Below are positions 42,293 through 53,329 of a stretch of DNA of 64,000 nucleotides, piece after piece. Where the stretch lies: positions 4,030,001 through 4,094,000 of the forward strand of contig NZ_CP086253.1 of the NCBI RefSeq assembly GCF_003382565.3, in the 5' to 3' direction. How positions within the stretch are numbered: the first letter of the stretch is position 1; each line of letters starts with the position of its first letter. Under the pieces are notes generated by a model. It saw only the letters and a program-made list of their open reading frames with translations, did not search any database and was not told the origin of the DNA. Position numbers and translations under genes: made by a program. The DNA is from Pectobacterium aquaticum (GTDB lineage Bacteria > Pseudomonadota > Gammaproteobacteria > Enterobacterales > Enterobacteriaceae).

Positions 42293-43419
42293 TCACTCTC
42301 TCCAATTGGGGATTTTAACCAAATATCTGAGAGTAAATAATCATCATCCAACCATTCCTGATATTGAGCACGCTGCAAGTTTCGTAGTTGTGTTGCCCCA
42401 TTCTTAGTTTCAGCAACAATAATATTCTCCAAGTCAAAACAATCAACCATATAAGGCGATTGTGTTGCAATAAATATTTGCCGAGACTGAGAAACTCGCT
42501 TCATCATTTCAGAGACCAGAACAATTGCATGGGGATGCAACCCCAATTCTGGTTCATCAAAAAACAGCACATTAGGTAATCGTTCGTTTGATAAACTGAG
42601 CAAAGTCAGCAAGCAAAATAATCTTAATGAACCGTCAGAAGTCAAGTGTGCACCAAACATTTTATCGCTGGTATTACTCTTCCAACGTAATAAAACTTTT
42701 CCCGCATTGGGTTCCAGTACAAAATCAGCAAAGTGGGGAAGCACTCTCTGAATCTGACGAACGATTTGCTTGTAGCGGACATGTTCGTTTGTCTGCAAGT
42801 CTAATAGAACAGCAGCAAGATTACCGCCGTCTGAGCGCAAACGAACACAGTCTGAAATATCCCAATTTTGGCGAATAAACGCATTAGCAGAGGTATCATG
42901 AAACTGATAGGTATAGCATTGTCGCAACAACCCATAAATAGTTCGCGCAGTAGGGTTCTGCTGATCAGGCAATGCAGACTCTTTACTTACTGTGTTCAAA
43001 TTCGTCCATTTAGCTTGCGTAGTTTTCTGTTTGGCTGAATAACGATAAGCCTCCCGAGTAACCATTAAGGTATCACCAGCAGACAAATGAGAAAGTTCAA
43101 ACTGGTAGTCATTAAACCCAATATCAGTCTCAATTCTCACTTCAGCATTAATTGAGGGTGTACGACGAGAACCCATAAAAAATTGATCGTCTCCTCCACC
43201 TTGCCGTAGCACAAACTCTTGCAAATTCTGCGCTCTTAACATCCAGCCTAGCATCTCAAAAAAACGGATAAAGCCAGATTTCCCAACGCCATTTGCTCCA
43301 ATCAGCACCGTCAACTGAGGCAACTGCAACTTATCTATATCACGCAAACTCCGGAATCCCCGAATTGTCACTTCCGTGATACGTCCTTGTAAGCGCTTAG
43401 TATTCCCTGATTCATTCAT
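42289..43419 (-). CDS. AAA15/RecF-like ATPase of a two-gene defence-type module
   Basis: 376-residue ABC-type AAA ATPase. ITEVTIRGFRSLRDIDKLQL precedes Walker A GANGVGKSGF (about 43-52). The signature region is HLTSDGSLRLFCLLTLLSL, Walker B is NVLFFDEPELGLHPHAI, and the switch His is replaced in IFIATQSPYMVD. This is the AAA15/21 group used as the sensor subunit in OLD, PARIS, Septu and retron-linked systems. ATG 43419 has GGAG seven bases upstream; an in-frame ATG at 43449 is less supported. It is coupled to a DUF4276 gene. It sits between glpD and glgP, neighbours that are adjacent in most enterobacteria, so it is an acquired cargo. Confidence 0.9.
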   Translation of the reverse strand: MNESGNTKRLQGRITEVTIRGFRSLRDIDKLQLPQLTVLIGANGVGKSGFIRFFEMLGWMLRAQNLQEFVLRQGGGDDQFFMGSRRTPSINAEVRIETDIGFNDYQFELSHLSAGDTLMVTREAYRYSAKQKTTQAKWTNLNTVSKESALPDQQNPTARTIYGLLRQCYTYQFHDTSANAFIRQNWDISDCVRLRSDGGNLAAVLLDLQTNEHVRYKQIVRQIQRVLPHFADFVLEPNAGKVLLRWKSNTSDKMFGAHLTSDGSLRLFCLLTLLSLSNERLPNVLFFDEPELGLHPHAIVLVSEMMKRVSQSRQIFIATQSPYMVDCFDLENIIVAETKNGATQLRNLQRAQYQEWLDDDYLLSDIWLKSPIGESE

Positions 43420-43514
43420 TACGACACTCCGCTGAATGTATGTCACCAATAATCAATTGTCGTCATAATACCGACTAATTAGAACATTGCTATATTCCTT
43501 CTTAGCGCCGCCCA

Positions 43515-45962
43515 TCACAACCGTATCGGTTTGATATTCCAGATATCTTCTGCATATTCGCCGATGGTGCGGTCGGACGAGAAATAGCCCATATTAGCAA
43601 TATTCTGGACGGCACAGCGCGCCCATTCGTCCTTGTTCTCATACAGCTCATCCACCCGATCCTGCGTATCCACATAGCTGCGATAGTCCGCCAGTAGCTG
43701 GTAGTAATCGCCAAAATTCACCAGTGAATCAAACAGATCGCTGTAGCGTCGGCTATCATCAGGGCTGAAAACTCCCGTGGCGATTTGCGTCAGCACGCGG
43801 TGCAGCTCCTCATCCTGATCGTAATATTGCCGTGGGTTGTAGCCGTTCTTACGCAGCGCTTCGACCTGATCGGCCGTGTTGCCGAAGATGAACATGTTCT
43901 CTTCGCCAATATGTTCCAGCATTTCGACATTCGCCCCATCCAGCGTGCCAATCGTCAGCGCGCCGTTAAGAGCAAACTTCATATTGCTGGTTCCGGAGGC
44001 TTCCGTCCCCGCCAGCGAGATCTGTTCAGAGAGATCCGCCGCTGGGATGATCAACTGTGCCAGACTCACGCTGTAGTTGGGAATGAAGACGACTTTCAGC
44101 CGATCGTGCAATGCCGGATCGTTGTTGATCACCTTCGCGACGTCGTTGATCAAGTTAATAATGTGCTTCGCCATGTAATAGGCTGATGCGGCTTTACCCG
44201 CAAAAATGACAACACGCGGCACACGCTCGACCTCGGGGTCATCCTTAATGCGGTTATAGAGTGTGATGACGTGCAACACGTTCAGCAGTTGCCGCTTGTA
44301 TTCGTGAATACGCTTAATCTGCACATCAAACAGCGATTCCGGGTTAACCACAATATTCAGGGTTTCCGCCATATAGGTCGCTAAGCGCACTTTGTTCTTC
44401 AGCTTCACCTTGCTGATTTTCTGCACAAATGCGGGATAATCGATGTGTTGTTTCAGTTCGCTCAATTGGCTCAGATCGGTGCGCCAGTTGTGGCCAATGG
44501 TGTCATCCAACAGCCTAGAGAGCGATGGGTTGGCCAGCGCTAGCCAGCGCCGCGGCGTCACACCGTTGGTTTTATTGCAGAAACGGTTGGGGAAGAGACG
44601 GGCGAAATCGGCAAACAGAGATTGCACCATCAGATCCGAATGCAGCTCCGATACACCGTTCACCTTATGGCTGGCAACCACGGCCAGCCACGCCATACGT
44701 ATTTTACGCCCGTGGTTTTCATCAATGATGGAAACCCGCGCCAACAGCTCGTTGTCATCAGGGACTTCTTTCTGGACGTACTCCAGAAAATGTTCGTTAA
44801 TTTCGAAAATCAATTGCAGATGGCGCGGCAGGATTTTACCCAGCATATCAACCGGCCAGGTTTCCAGCGCTTCCTGCATCAGCGTATGATTGGTGTAGGA
44901 GAAGACTTTTCTCACCACCGTCCACGCCTCTATCCACTTGAATTTATGCTCATCGATCAGCAAGCGCATGAGCTCTGGGATGGCCAGCACCGGGTGCGTA
45001 TCGTTCAGGTGGATGGCAAATTTTTCCGCCAGATTGGCATAGGTTTTATGCATCATCCAATGCCGACTGAGAATGTCCTGCACCGTCGCGGAAACCAGAA
45101 AATACTCCTGACGTAGGCGAAGCTCACGGCCAGAATAGGTGGAATCATCGGGATACAGCACGCGCGACACGTTTTCCGAGTGGTTTTTATCTTCCACCGC
45201 CGCAAAATAGTCACCCTGATTAAATTTACCCAGGTTGATTTCGTTACTGGCCTGCGCGCCCCACAGACGCAAAGTATTGGTGGCATCCGTATCAAAACCG
45301 GGAATGATTTGGTCGTAGGCACAGGCAATCACTTCTTCCGTTTCAAGCCAACGTAACTTGCTACCTTCCTGCTGGATTCGGCCACCGAAGCGCACTTTGT
45401 AGCGCGTGCTGTGGCGCGGGAATTCCCACGCATTACCGTATTCCAGCCAGTAGTCGGGCGATTCCGCCTGTCTGCCGTTAACGATATTCTGTTTGAACAT
45501 ACCGTATTCGTAGCGAATGCCGTAGCCGCGCCCCGGCAGCGCCATCGTCGCCAGCGAATCCAGGAAACAGGCGGCCAGACGCCCCAGACCGCCGTTCCCT
45601 AAGCCGGGATCGTTTTCTTCCTGTAGCAGATCGTCCAGTTCCAGCCCCATGCCATCCAGCGCGGCCTTCAGATCGTCATACAGTCCCATCGCCAGCAGCG
45701 CGTTCGACAACGTCCGCCCCAGCAAAAATTCCATCGACAGGTAATAGACCTGCCGCACATCCTGCGAAAGCTGTGCCCGATTCGAGCGCAGCCATCGCTC
45801 CACCATCCGGTCACGCACGGCCAGCAGCGTGGCATTCAGCCAGTCATGTTTATTCGCAATGGAAGGATCTTTCCCTACGCTAAACATGAGCTTATAAGCA
45901 ATAGAGTGTTTCAGCGCTTCCACACTGATCGTTGGTGAAGTATAGATAAACGGCGAGTTCAT
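43515..45962 (-). CDS. glgP: Glycogen phosphorylase
   Basis: 815-residue GT35 phosphorylase releasing glucose-1-phosphate from glycogen; same length as E. coli GlgP and starting MNSPFIYTSPTISVEALKHSIAYKLMF. ASGTSNMKFALNGALTIGTLDGANVEML carries the PLP Lys. NDPGLGNGGLGRLAACFLDSLAT and AIHLNDTHPVLAIPE are conserved. ATG 45962 is the family start; the in-frame codon at 45977 adds five extra residues. It is last in the glgBXCAP unit, 75 bases after glgA. It and MalP are clearly different paralogues. Confidence 0.97.
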   Translation of the reverse strand: MNSPFIYTSPTISVEALKHSIAYKLMFSVGKDPSIANKHDWLNATLLAVRDRMVERWLRSNRAQLSQDVRQVYYLSMEFLLGRTLSNALLAMGLYDDLKAALDGMGLELDDLLQEENDPGLGNGGLGRLAACFLDSLATMALPGRGYGIRYEYGMFKQNIVNGRQAESPDYWLEYGNAWEFPRHSTRYKVRFGGRIQQEGSKLRWLETEEVIACAYDQIIPGFDTDATNTLRLWGAQASNEINLGKFNQGDYFAAVEDKNHSENVSRVLYPDDSTYSGRELRLRQEYFLVSATVQDILSRHWMMHKTYANLAEKFAIHLNDTHPVLAIPELMRLLIDEHKFKWIEAWTVVRKVFSYTNHTLMQEALETWPVDMLGKILPRHLQLIFEINEHFLEYVQKEVPDDNELLARVSIIDENHGRKIRMAWLAVVASHKVNGVSELHSDLMVQSLFADFARLFPNRFCNKTNGVTPRRWLALANPSLSRLLDDTIGHNWRTDLSQLSELKQHIDYPAFVQKISKVKLKNKVRLATYMAETLNIVVNPESLFDVQIKRIHEYKRQLLNVLHVITLYNRIKDDPEVERVPRVVIFAGKAASAYYMAKHIINLINDVAKVINNDPALHDRLKVVFIPNYSVSLAQLIIPAADLSEQISLAGTEASGTSNMKFALNGALTIGTLDGANVEMLEHIGEENMFIFGNTADQVEALRKNGYNPRQYYDQDEELHRVLTQIATGVFSPDDSRRYSDLFDSLVNFGDYYQLLADYRSYVDTQDRVDELYENKDEWARCAVQNIANMGYFSSDRTIGEYAEDIWNIKPIRL

Positions 45963-46037
45963 AATATTCATTCCCAAGTGAGTGTTACCTTACCCTGTCG
46001 TTTCCAGATTGCACGAGGATGACGCGCAGTGGGAAAA

Positions 46038-47477
46038 CTAGTGGGTATACAAGCGTTGATAAAGCGCACCATAAGCCTGAGCAGAAACCTGCCAACCAAA
46101 ATCCATCGCCATCGCCTGGCGCTGCACATAGCGCCATAGCGTGGGTCGGGACCACAACACAAACACACGACGAATTGCGCGGGATAGCGATCCCACACTG
46201 CAATCGTTAAAGACGAACCCACTTGCCAGCCCATCCGCCAGATTCTCCAGCGAACAGTCCGATACCGTATCCGCCAGCCCGCCGGTTCGGCGCACCAGCG
46301 GCAACGTGCCATATTTCAGGCCGTAGAGTTGCGTTAACCCGCAAGGTTCAAATCGGCTCGGCACCATGATGACATCCGCGCCGCCAATAATGCGGTGTGA
46401 GAAGGACTCGTGATAGCCAATCTGTACCCCAACCTGACCGTGATATTCCGCCGCCGCCGCCAGAAAGCCCTCCTGTAAATCGGCATCCCCTGCGCCCAGC
46501 ACCACCAGTTGTCCGCCCTGTTCCAGCAGGTCCGGCACCGCGCTTAGCGCGATATCAAGCCCTTTCTGGCTGGTCAAGCGGCTGACAATAGCAAAAACCG
46601 GTGCTTTGTCGTCGACCTTCAAGCCCATCGCTGTTTGCAGATGCCGCTTGTTTGCGGCTTTGTCCGCTAAAGCATCTCGGGAGTAATGGCTGGTGAGTAG
46701 CGGGTCGTGCGCCGGATTCCAAATTGTTTCGTCTACGCCATTGAGAATGCCGGACAGCCGTCCTTCTTCTTCCCGCGTTTTCAGCAAGCCTTCCATGCCG
46801 TAGCCATAAGCCGGTAGCGTAATCTCGTGCGCGTAGGTTGGGCTCACGGTCGTAATATGGTCAGCGTAGTACAGCCCCGCCTTGAGGTAGGAAATCTGGC
46901 CGTAAAACTCCAGACCGTACACCTGAAAGAAATCACTCGGCAAGTGGATATTCGGCATATGCCGAGCATCAAACAGCCCCTGATAAGCCAGGTTATGAAC
47001 GGTAAAGACCGATTTCGCCGGACGGTTGCGCGCCGCTAGGTAGGCGCAGGTCAGCCCCGCGTGCCAGTCATGGGCATGCACAACATCAGGTCGCCAGTAG
47101 CGATCCAAACCGCATGCCATTTCAGATCCCATCCACCCCAGCAACGCAAACCGCAGGTAGTTGTCGGCATACGCATAAAGCGCTGGGTCGTGATAAGGGC
47201 TGCCCGCGCGTTCATACAGCTCAGGCACGTCAATCAAATAAATGCCGACGCCGTTAAAATGGCCAAACAGCAGCGTGACGTGCCCGGCGAAGGTATCCAG
47301 CTCACGCACGACCTGTAGATTGGCGACGCCTTTTTTCAGATCGGGGAAGGCAGGCAGGATGACACGGGCATCCATCCCCGCCGCAATCTGCGCGCCGGGC
47401 AACGCACCAGCCACATCCGCCAGTCCACCGGTTTTCAATAGTGGAAATAGCTCTGAACAAACATGTAAGACCCGCAT
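46038..47477 (-). CDS. glgA: Glycogen synthase
   Basis: 479-residue GT5 enzyme adding glucose from ADP-glucose to glycogen. The N-terminal ADP-glucose site reads MRVLHVCSELFPLLKTGGLADVAGALP. SRLTSQKGLDIALSAVP and PSRFEPCGLTQLYGLKYGTLPLVRRTGGLADTV are the C-terminal Rossmann motifs. ATG 47477 has GGGAGT upstream and is the conserved start; the longer frame to 47597 overlaps glgC and is rejected. It lies 28 bases after glgC. Confidence 0.97.
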   Translation of the reverse strand: MRVLHVCSELFPLLKTGGLADVAGALPGAQIAAGMDARVILPAFPDLKKGVANLQVVRELDTFAGHVTLLFGHFNGVGIYLIDVPELYERAGSPYHDPALYAYADNYLRFALLGWMGSEMACGLDRYWRPDVVHAHDWHAGLTCAYLAARNRPAKSVFTVHNLAYQGLFDARHMPNIHLPSDFFQVYGLEFYGQISYLKAGLYYADHITTVSPTYAHEITLPAYGYGMEGLLKTREEEGRLSGILNGVDETIWNPAHDPLLTSHYSRDALADKAANKRHLQTAMGLKVDDKAPVFAIVSRLTSQKGLDIALSAVPDLLEQGGQLVVLGAGDADLQEGFLAAAAEYHGQVGVQIGYHESFSHRIIGGADVIMVPSRFEPCGLTQLYGLKYGTLPLVRRTGGLADTVSDCSLENLADGLASGFVFNDCSVGSLSRAIRRVFVLWSRPTLWRYVQRQAMAMDFGWQVSAQAYGALYQRLYTH

Positions 47478-47505
47478 TATTACTCCCGTTTTGTTCCGAT
47501 GGTGT

Positions 47506-48783
47506 TTACAGCTTTTCCAACATTGATCGCGTGACCAGCACGATCCCCTCTTCCGAACGGTAAAAACGGCGGCTATCCTCTTCCGCGTTTTCACCAATCA
47601 CCATGCCTTCCGGCAAGTGGCAGGCGCGATCGATCACACAACGGCGTAAACGACAGGAGCGCCCCACGTTGACATCCGGCAGGATCACCGTCGAATCGAT
47701 ACTGCAAAACGAATTCACCCGCACACGCGGGAACAGCACGGAATGCGTGACAACAGAACCGGAGACGATGCAGCCCCCAGATACCAGCGAGTTCATTGTC
47801 ATGCCGTGACTGCCGGAACGGTCTTGAACAAATTTGGCGGGCGGCAGCGATTCAATCGCGGAACGAATCGGCCAGTGCCGATCGTACACATCCAGCTCCG
47901 GCGTAACGGACGCCAAATCGAGATTGGCGCGCCAGTAGGCTTCCAGCGTGCCAACATCCCGCCAATATTGGTGTTCATCTTCACCCGACGTGACGCAAGA
48001 CAAGTTGAAAGGGTGCGCCCAGGCCAGACGCTGCGAGACAATCTTCGGGATCAGGTCCTGCCCAAAATCGTGATTAGAGTCCGGTGCGTTACGGTCTGCT
48101 TCCAGTAATTGATAAAGATAGTCCGCATTAAAAACATAGATCCCCATGCTCGCAAGCGCCATGTCCGGGTTATCTGGCATCGGCGTTGGGTTATCCGGCT
48201 TTTCGGCAAAATCGAGGATGCGATGCTGTTTGTCCACGCTCATGACGCCAAAGGCGCTGGCTTCTTCCAGCGGCACGGGCAGGCAGGCGACCGTACACTC
48301 CGCGCCCTTCTCCACGTGATCGATGAGCATACGTGAGTAGTCCATCTTGTAGATGTGATCGCCGGCGAGGATCACCACATACTCCGCATGATAGCGCCGA
48401 ATAATGTCAAGATTCTGACACACCGCGTCTGCCGTTCCCCGATACCAGTGATCGGTCGAATGGCGCTGCTGCGCAGGGAGCAAATCGACAAATTCGTTCA
48501 TTTCCGCATTCAGAAACGACCAGCCGCGTTGAATATGCTGCACCAGCGTATGCGACTGATATTGCGTAATCACGCCAATGCGGCGAATACCGGAATTCAG
48601 GCAGTTAGAGAGCGCGAAATCAATAATGCGAAATTTGCCGCCAAAATGGACAGCGGGCTTGGCACGCAATGCCGTCAGCCCTTTCAGTCGCGTTCCACGA
48701 CCTCCAGCCAAAATTAATGCCACGGATTTCAAAGGGAGTTGTCTTGCCAACATCAGAGGGTCATGCTTGTCGTTATTTACCAT
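47506..48783 (-). CDS. glgC: Glucose-1-phosphate adenylyltransferase
   Basis: 425-residue ADP-glucose pyrophosphorylase, the committed and allosterically controlled step of glycogen synthesis. The nucleotide site ALILAGGRGTRLKGLTALRAKPAVHFGGKFRIIDFALSNC is complete near residues 20-58. HWYRGTADAVCQN, ILAGDHIYKMDYS and IIDFAEKP-like ILDFAEKPDNP are family motifs. The C-terminal left-handed beta-helix follows (SVVTHSVLFPRVRVNSFCSIDSTVILPDVNVGRSCRLRRC). GGAGATAGCC precedes ATG 48783. Activation by fructose-1,6-bisphosphate is expected from the enterobacterial family. Confidence 0.97.
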   Translation of the reverse strand: MVNNDKHDPLMLARQLPLKSVALILAGGRGTRLKGLTALRAKPAVHFGGKFRIIDFALSNCLNSGIRRIGVITQYQSHTLVQHIQRGWSFLNAEMNEFVDLLPAQQRHSTDHWYRGTADAVCQNLDIIRRYHAEYVVILAGDHIYKMDYSRMLIDHVEKGAECTVACLPVPLEEASAFGVMSVDKQHRILDFAEKPDNPTPMPDNPDMALASMGIYVFNADYLYQLLEADRNAPDSNHDFGQDLIPKIVSQRLAWAHPFNLSCVTSGEDEHQYWRDVGTLEAYWRANLDLASVTPELDVYDRHWPIRSAIESLPPAKFVQDRSGSHGMTMNSLVSGGCIVSGSVVTHSVLFPRVRVNSFCSIDSTVILPDVNVGRSCRLRRCVIDRACHLPEGMVIGENAEEDSRRFYRSEEGIVLVTRSMLEKL

Positions 48784-48818
48784 GGCTATCTCCTGATTAT
48801 TCTTTTAATGGCTTGCGC

Positions 48819-50795
<1,977 letters not shown>

Positions 50796-52973
50796 TTACG
50801 CCTCCTTCACCAGATACAGCGTGGCAAGCGGCGGAAGGGTCAGAACGAGAGAATGCTGGCGCTGGTGGCTGGCCTGCTCCTCGCTGTAAATCGTCCCAGT
50901 ATTGCCCAAATTGCTGCCGTTGTAGTAGCCAGAATCCGTGTTCATCGCTTCTCGCCAGCCGCCAGGCTGGTTGATGCCGATTCGATAGCCATAGCGCGGC
51001 ACTGGCGTGAAGTTACTGACCACCAGCACTTCATTGCCTTGCTCATCACGCCGAACAAAGGCAAAGACTGAGTTTTCCCGGTCGTCCACCACCAGCCATT
51101 CAAAGCCCTGCGACTGAAAATCTAGCTGATATAATGACGGCTGCTGGCGATAGTAGTGGTTGAGATCGCGCACCAGTGTTTGCACGCCACGGTGCCAGCC
51201 TTCCGCTTCATCTAGCAGATGCCAGTCCAGACTGGCATCGTGGTTCCATTCACGCCCTTGCGCAAATTCGCCGCCCATAAATAGCAGTTTCTTGCCGGGA
51301 TACGCCCACATAAAGCCGTAATACGCGCGTAAATTGGCAAACTTCTGCCAGACATCGCCAGGCATGCGATCCAGCAATGAGCGCTTGCCGTGCACCACCT
51401 CATCGTGAGACAGCGGCAGCACGAAATTCTCGCTATAGGCATACAACATGCCGAATGTCAGCAAATCGTGATGGTATTTACGGTGAACCGGATCGAGCTG
51501 CATATAGGTCAGCGTGTCGTGCATCCAGCCCATATTCCACTTGTAATGAAATCCTAAGCCGTTGCAGTCTGGTGGCAGCGTGACGCCCGGATAATCGGTG
51601 GACTCTTCGGCCAGCGTGATCGCCGCAGGAGCCGCATGACCCAGCATGTGGTTGGTGTAGCGTAGGAACGAGATGGCTTCGAGGTTCTCTTTACCGCCGT
51701 AATAGTTCGGCACCCATTCGCCTTCGCTGCGGCTGTAGTCGCGGTAAATCATGGAAGCCACAGCGTCGACCCTCAGGCCGTCGATGCCATAGCGCTCCAT
51801 CCAGAACAGCGCGTTACCCGCCAGATAGTTACGTACTTCATGGCGACCATAGTTATAAATCAGCGTGTTCCAATCTTGATGGTAACCTTCGCGCGGATCG
51901 GCATATTCATACAGCGCGGTACCGTCAAACTGTGCCAAACCGTATTCGTCGCCGGGAAAATGTCCCGGCACCCAGTCCAGCAGAACGTTGATGTCCGCCT
52001 CATGGAGCGCATCAACAAACGCTCTGAACTCCGACGCAGTACCGAAACGGCGCGTTGGCGCGTACAGCCCCAGCGGTTGATAACCCCAGCTACCATCGAA
52101 CGGGTGTTCGTTAATTGGCATCAGTTCCACATGCGTGAAGCCCATGTACTGCACATAATCAATCAGTTGATTCGCCAGTTCCTGATAGCTAAGCCAGAAA
52201 TTGTTATCCGTATGCCGCCGCCAGGAACCCAGGTGAACCTCATAAATGGAGATCGGTGAACGCAGGCCGTTCGCCTCACGCCGAGCGTCGCTGGTTGGGA
52301 CTTTCTCTGGCAGCGGTGTAATCAGCGATGCGGTATCTGGGCGCATCTGCGCTTCAAACGCATACGGGTCGGCCTTCAGCCGCACGCTCCCGTGGCTGTC
52401 GAGCATCTCATATTTGTAGAGCTGCCCCGCTTTCACGTCCGGCAGAAACAGTTCCCAAATACCGTTTTCCTGTCGCAACCGCATCGGGTGACGTCGGCCA
52501 TCCCAGAAGTTGAACTGCCCCACGACTGAAACACGCTGGGCATTCGGTGCCCAGACGGCAAAGCGCGTGCCTTCAACGCCGTCCAGCGTTTCCAGATGTG
52601 CGCCTAACCGCTCGTAAGGTCGCAGGTGGGTGCCTTCAGCCAAAAGCCAAATATCCATATCCTGCAACAGCGGGCCAAAACGGTAGGGATCTTCAATCAC
52701 CCAGGTTTCTTCGCGCCAGGTCACGGCTAATTGATAGTGAAAAACCTTTTTCCGACGCGGCACCAGACCACAAAAAAAACCGCGACCATCCACACGTTCC
52801 AGCTCGACGATTTTTCGTCCATTGCTGGCATCCACAACCCAGACTGCCTGCGCATCCGGCAGCAGTGCCCGAACTTCAAGACCTTTGGAGGAATGATGCA
52901 TACCTAACAGCGAAAACGGGTCGGCATAGTGCCCGGAAATAAGTAAATTAATCGCCTCAGAAAACGCTGGCAT
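50796..52973 (-). CDS. glgB: 1,4-alpha-glucan branching enzyme
   Basis: 725-residue GH13 branching enzyme adding alpha-1,6 branches to glycogen. An N-terminal module (about 1-110) and a CBM48 domain (GTRFAVWAPNAQRVSVVGQFNFWDGRRHPM) precede the barrel. Catalytic motifs are VELMPINEHPFDGSWGYQ, DWVPGHFP, GIDGLRVDAVASMIYRDY (nucleophile), TLAEESTDYPG (acid) and LPLSHDEVVHGKRSLL. ATG 52973 has AGAGG nine bases upstream and fits the family start; ATG 52982 is almost on top of the ribosome site. It heads the glgBXCAP operon. In E. coli asd is the next gene upstream; here a kinase and a GNAT gene intervene. Confidence 0.96.
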   Translation of the reverse strand: MPAFSEAINLLISGHYADPFSLLGMHHSSKGLEVRALLPDAQAVWVVDASNGRKIVELERVDGRGFFCGLVPRRKKVFHYQLAVTWREETWVIEDPYRFGPLLQDMDIWLLAEGTHLRPYERLGAHLETLDGVEGTRFAVWAPNAQRVSVVGQFNFWDGRRHPMRLRQENGIWELFLPDVKAGQLYKYEMLDSHGSVRLKADPYAFEAQMRPDTASLITPLPEKVPTSDARREANGLRSPISIYEVHLGSWRRHTDNNFWLSYQELANQLIDYVQYMGFTHVELMPINEHPFDGSWGYQPLGLYAPTRRFGTASEFRAFVDALHEADINVLLDWVPGHFPGDEYGLAQFDGTALYEYADPREGYHQDWNTLIYNYGRHEVRNYLAGNALFWMERYGIDGLRVDAVASMIYRDYSRSEGEWVPNYYGGKENLEAISFLRYTNHMLGHAAPAAITLAEESTDYPGVTLPPDCNGLGFHYKWNMGWMHDTLTYMQLDPVHRKYHHDLLTFGMLYAYSENFVLPLSHDEVVHGKRSLLDRMPGDVWQKFANLRAYYGFMWAYPGKKLLFMGGEFAQGREWNHDASLDWHLLDEAEGWHRGVQTLVRDLNHYYRQQPSLYQLDFQSQGFEWLVVDDRENSVFAFVRRDEQGNEVLVVSNFTPVPRYGYRIGINQPGGWREAMNTDSGYYNGSNLGNTGTIYSEEQASHQRQHSLVLTLPPLATLYLVKEA

Positions 52974-53329
52974 GGTATTCATCCTCTGATAAACCATTTA
53001 AATTAAATAATTTATATAATAAAAATCACAAGATCGCACTTACATTCAAACAAAAAACCCAATAAAAATAATAAGTTATTAGCACGCTAACAAATAATGA
53101 TAACGTGTAAGAATAATCAATATTATGAAAGCATTCTTGCACAACACCCTCCTTAATTAAGCGTAGTCAAAGAGTGGAGAAATATCAGAGACATTGATTA
53201 AATTTTTCTGTGTATATTTATATGAATAAGTTATGACGCAAGACAATTAGCATTATTTGTTTAATATCGATTCGTTAATAGGGAAAAAGCAGTACAATTT
53301 AATGGATTTCGTGTGAAGAGACCCCGCCC
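52974..53329. other. Divergent promoter region of glgB and the LytS-type kinase
   Basis: About 355 very AT-rich bases that must hold both promoters. No perfect CRP, operator or terminator sequence stood out, and no small coding sequence with a ribosome site was seen. Confidence 0.5.

Noticed and set aside
46038..47597. Longer glgA start at 47597
   Set aside because: It overlaps glgC and precedes the conserved MRVLHVCSE start at 47477.
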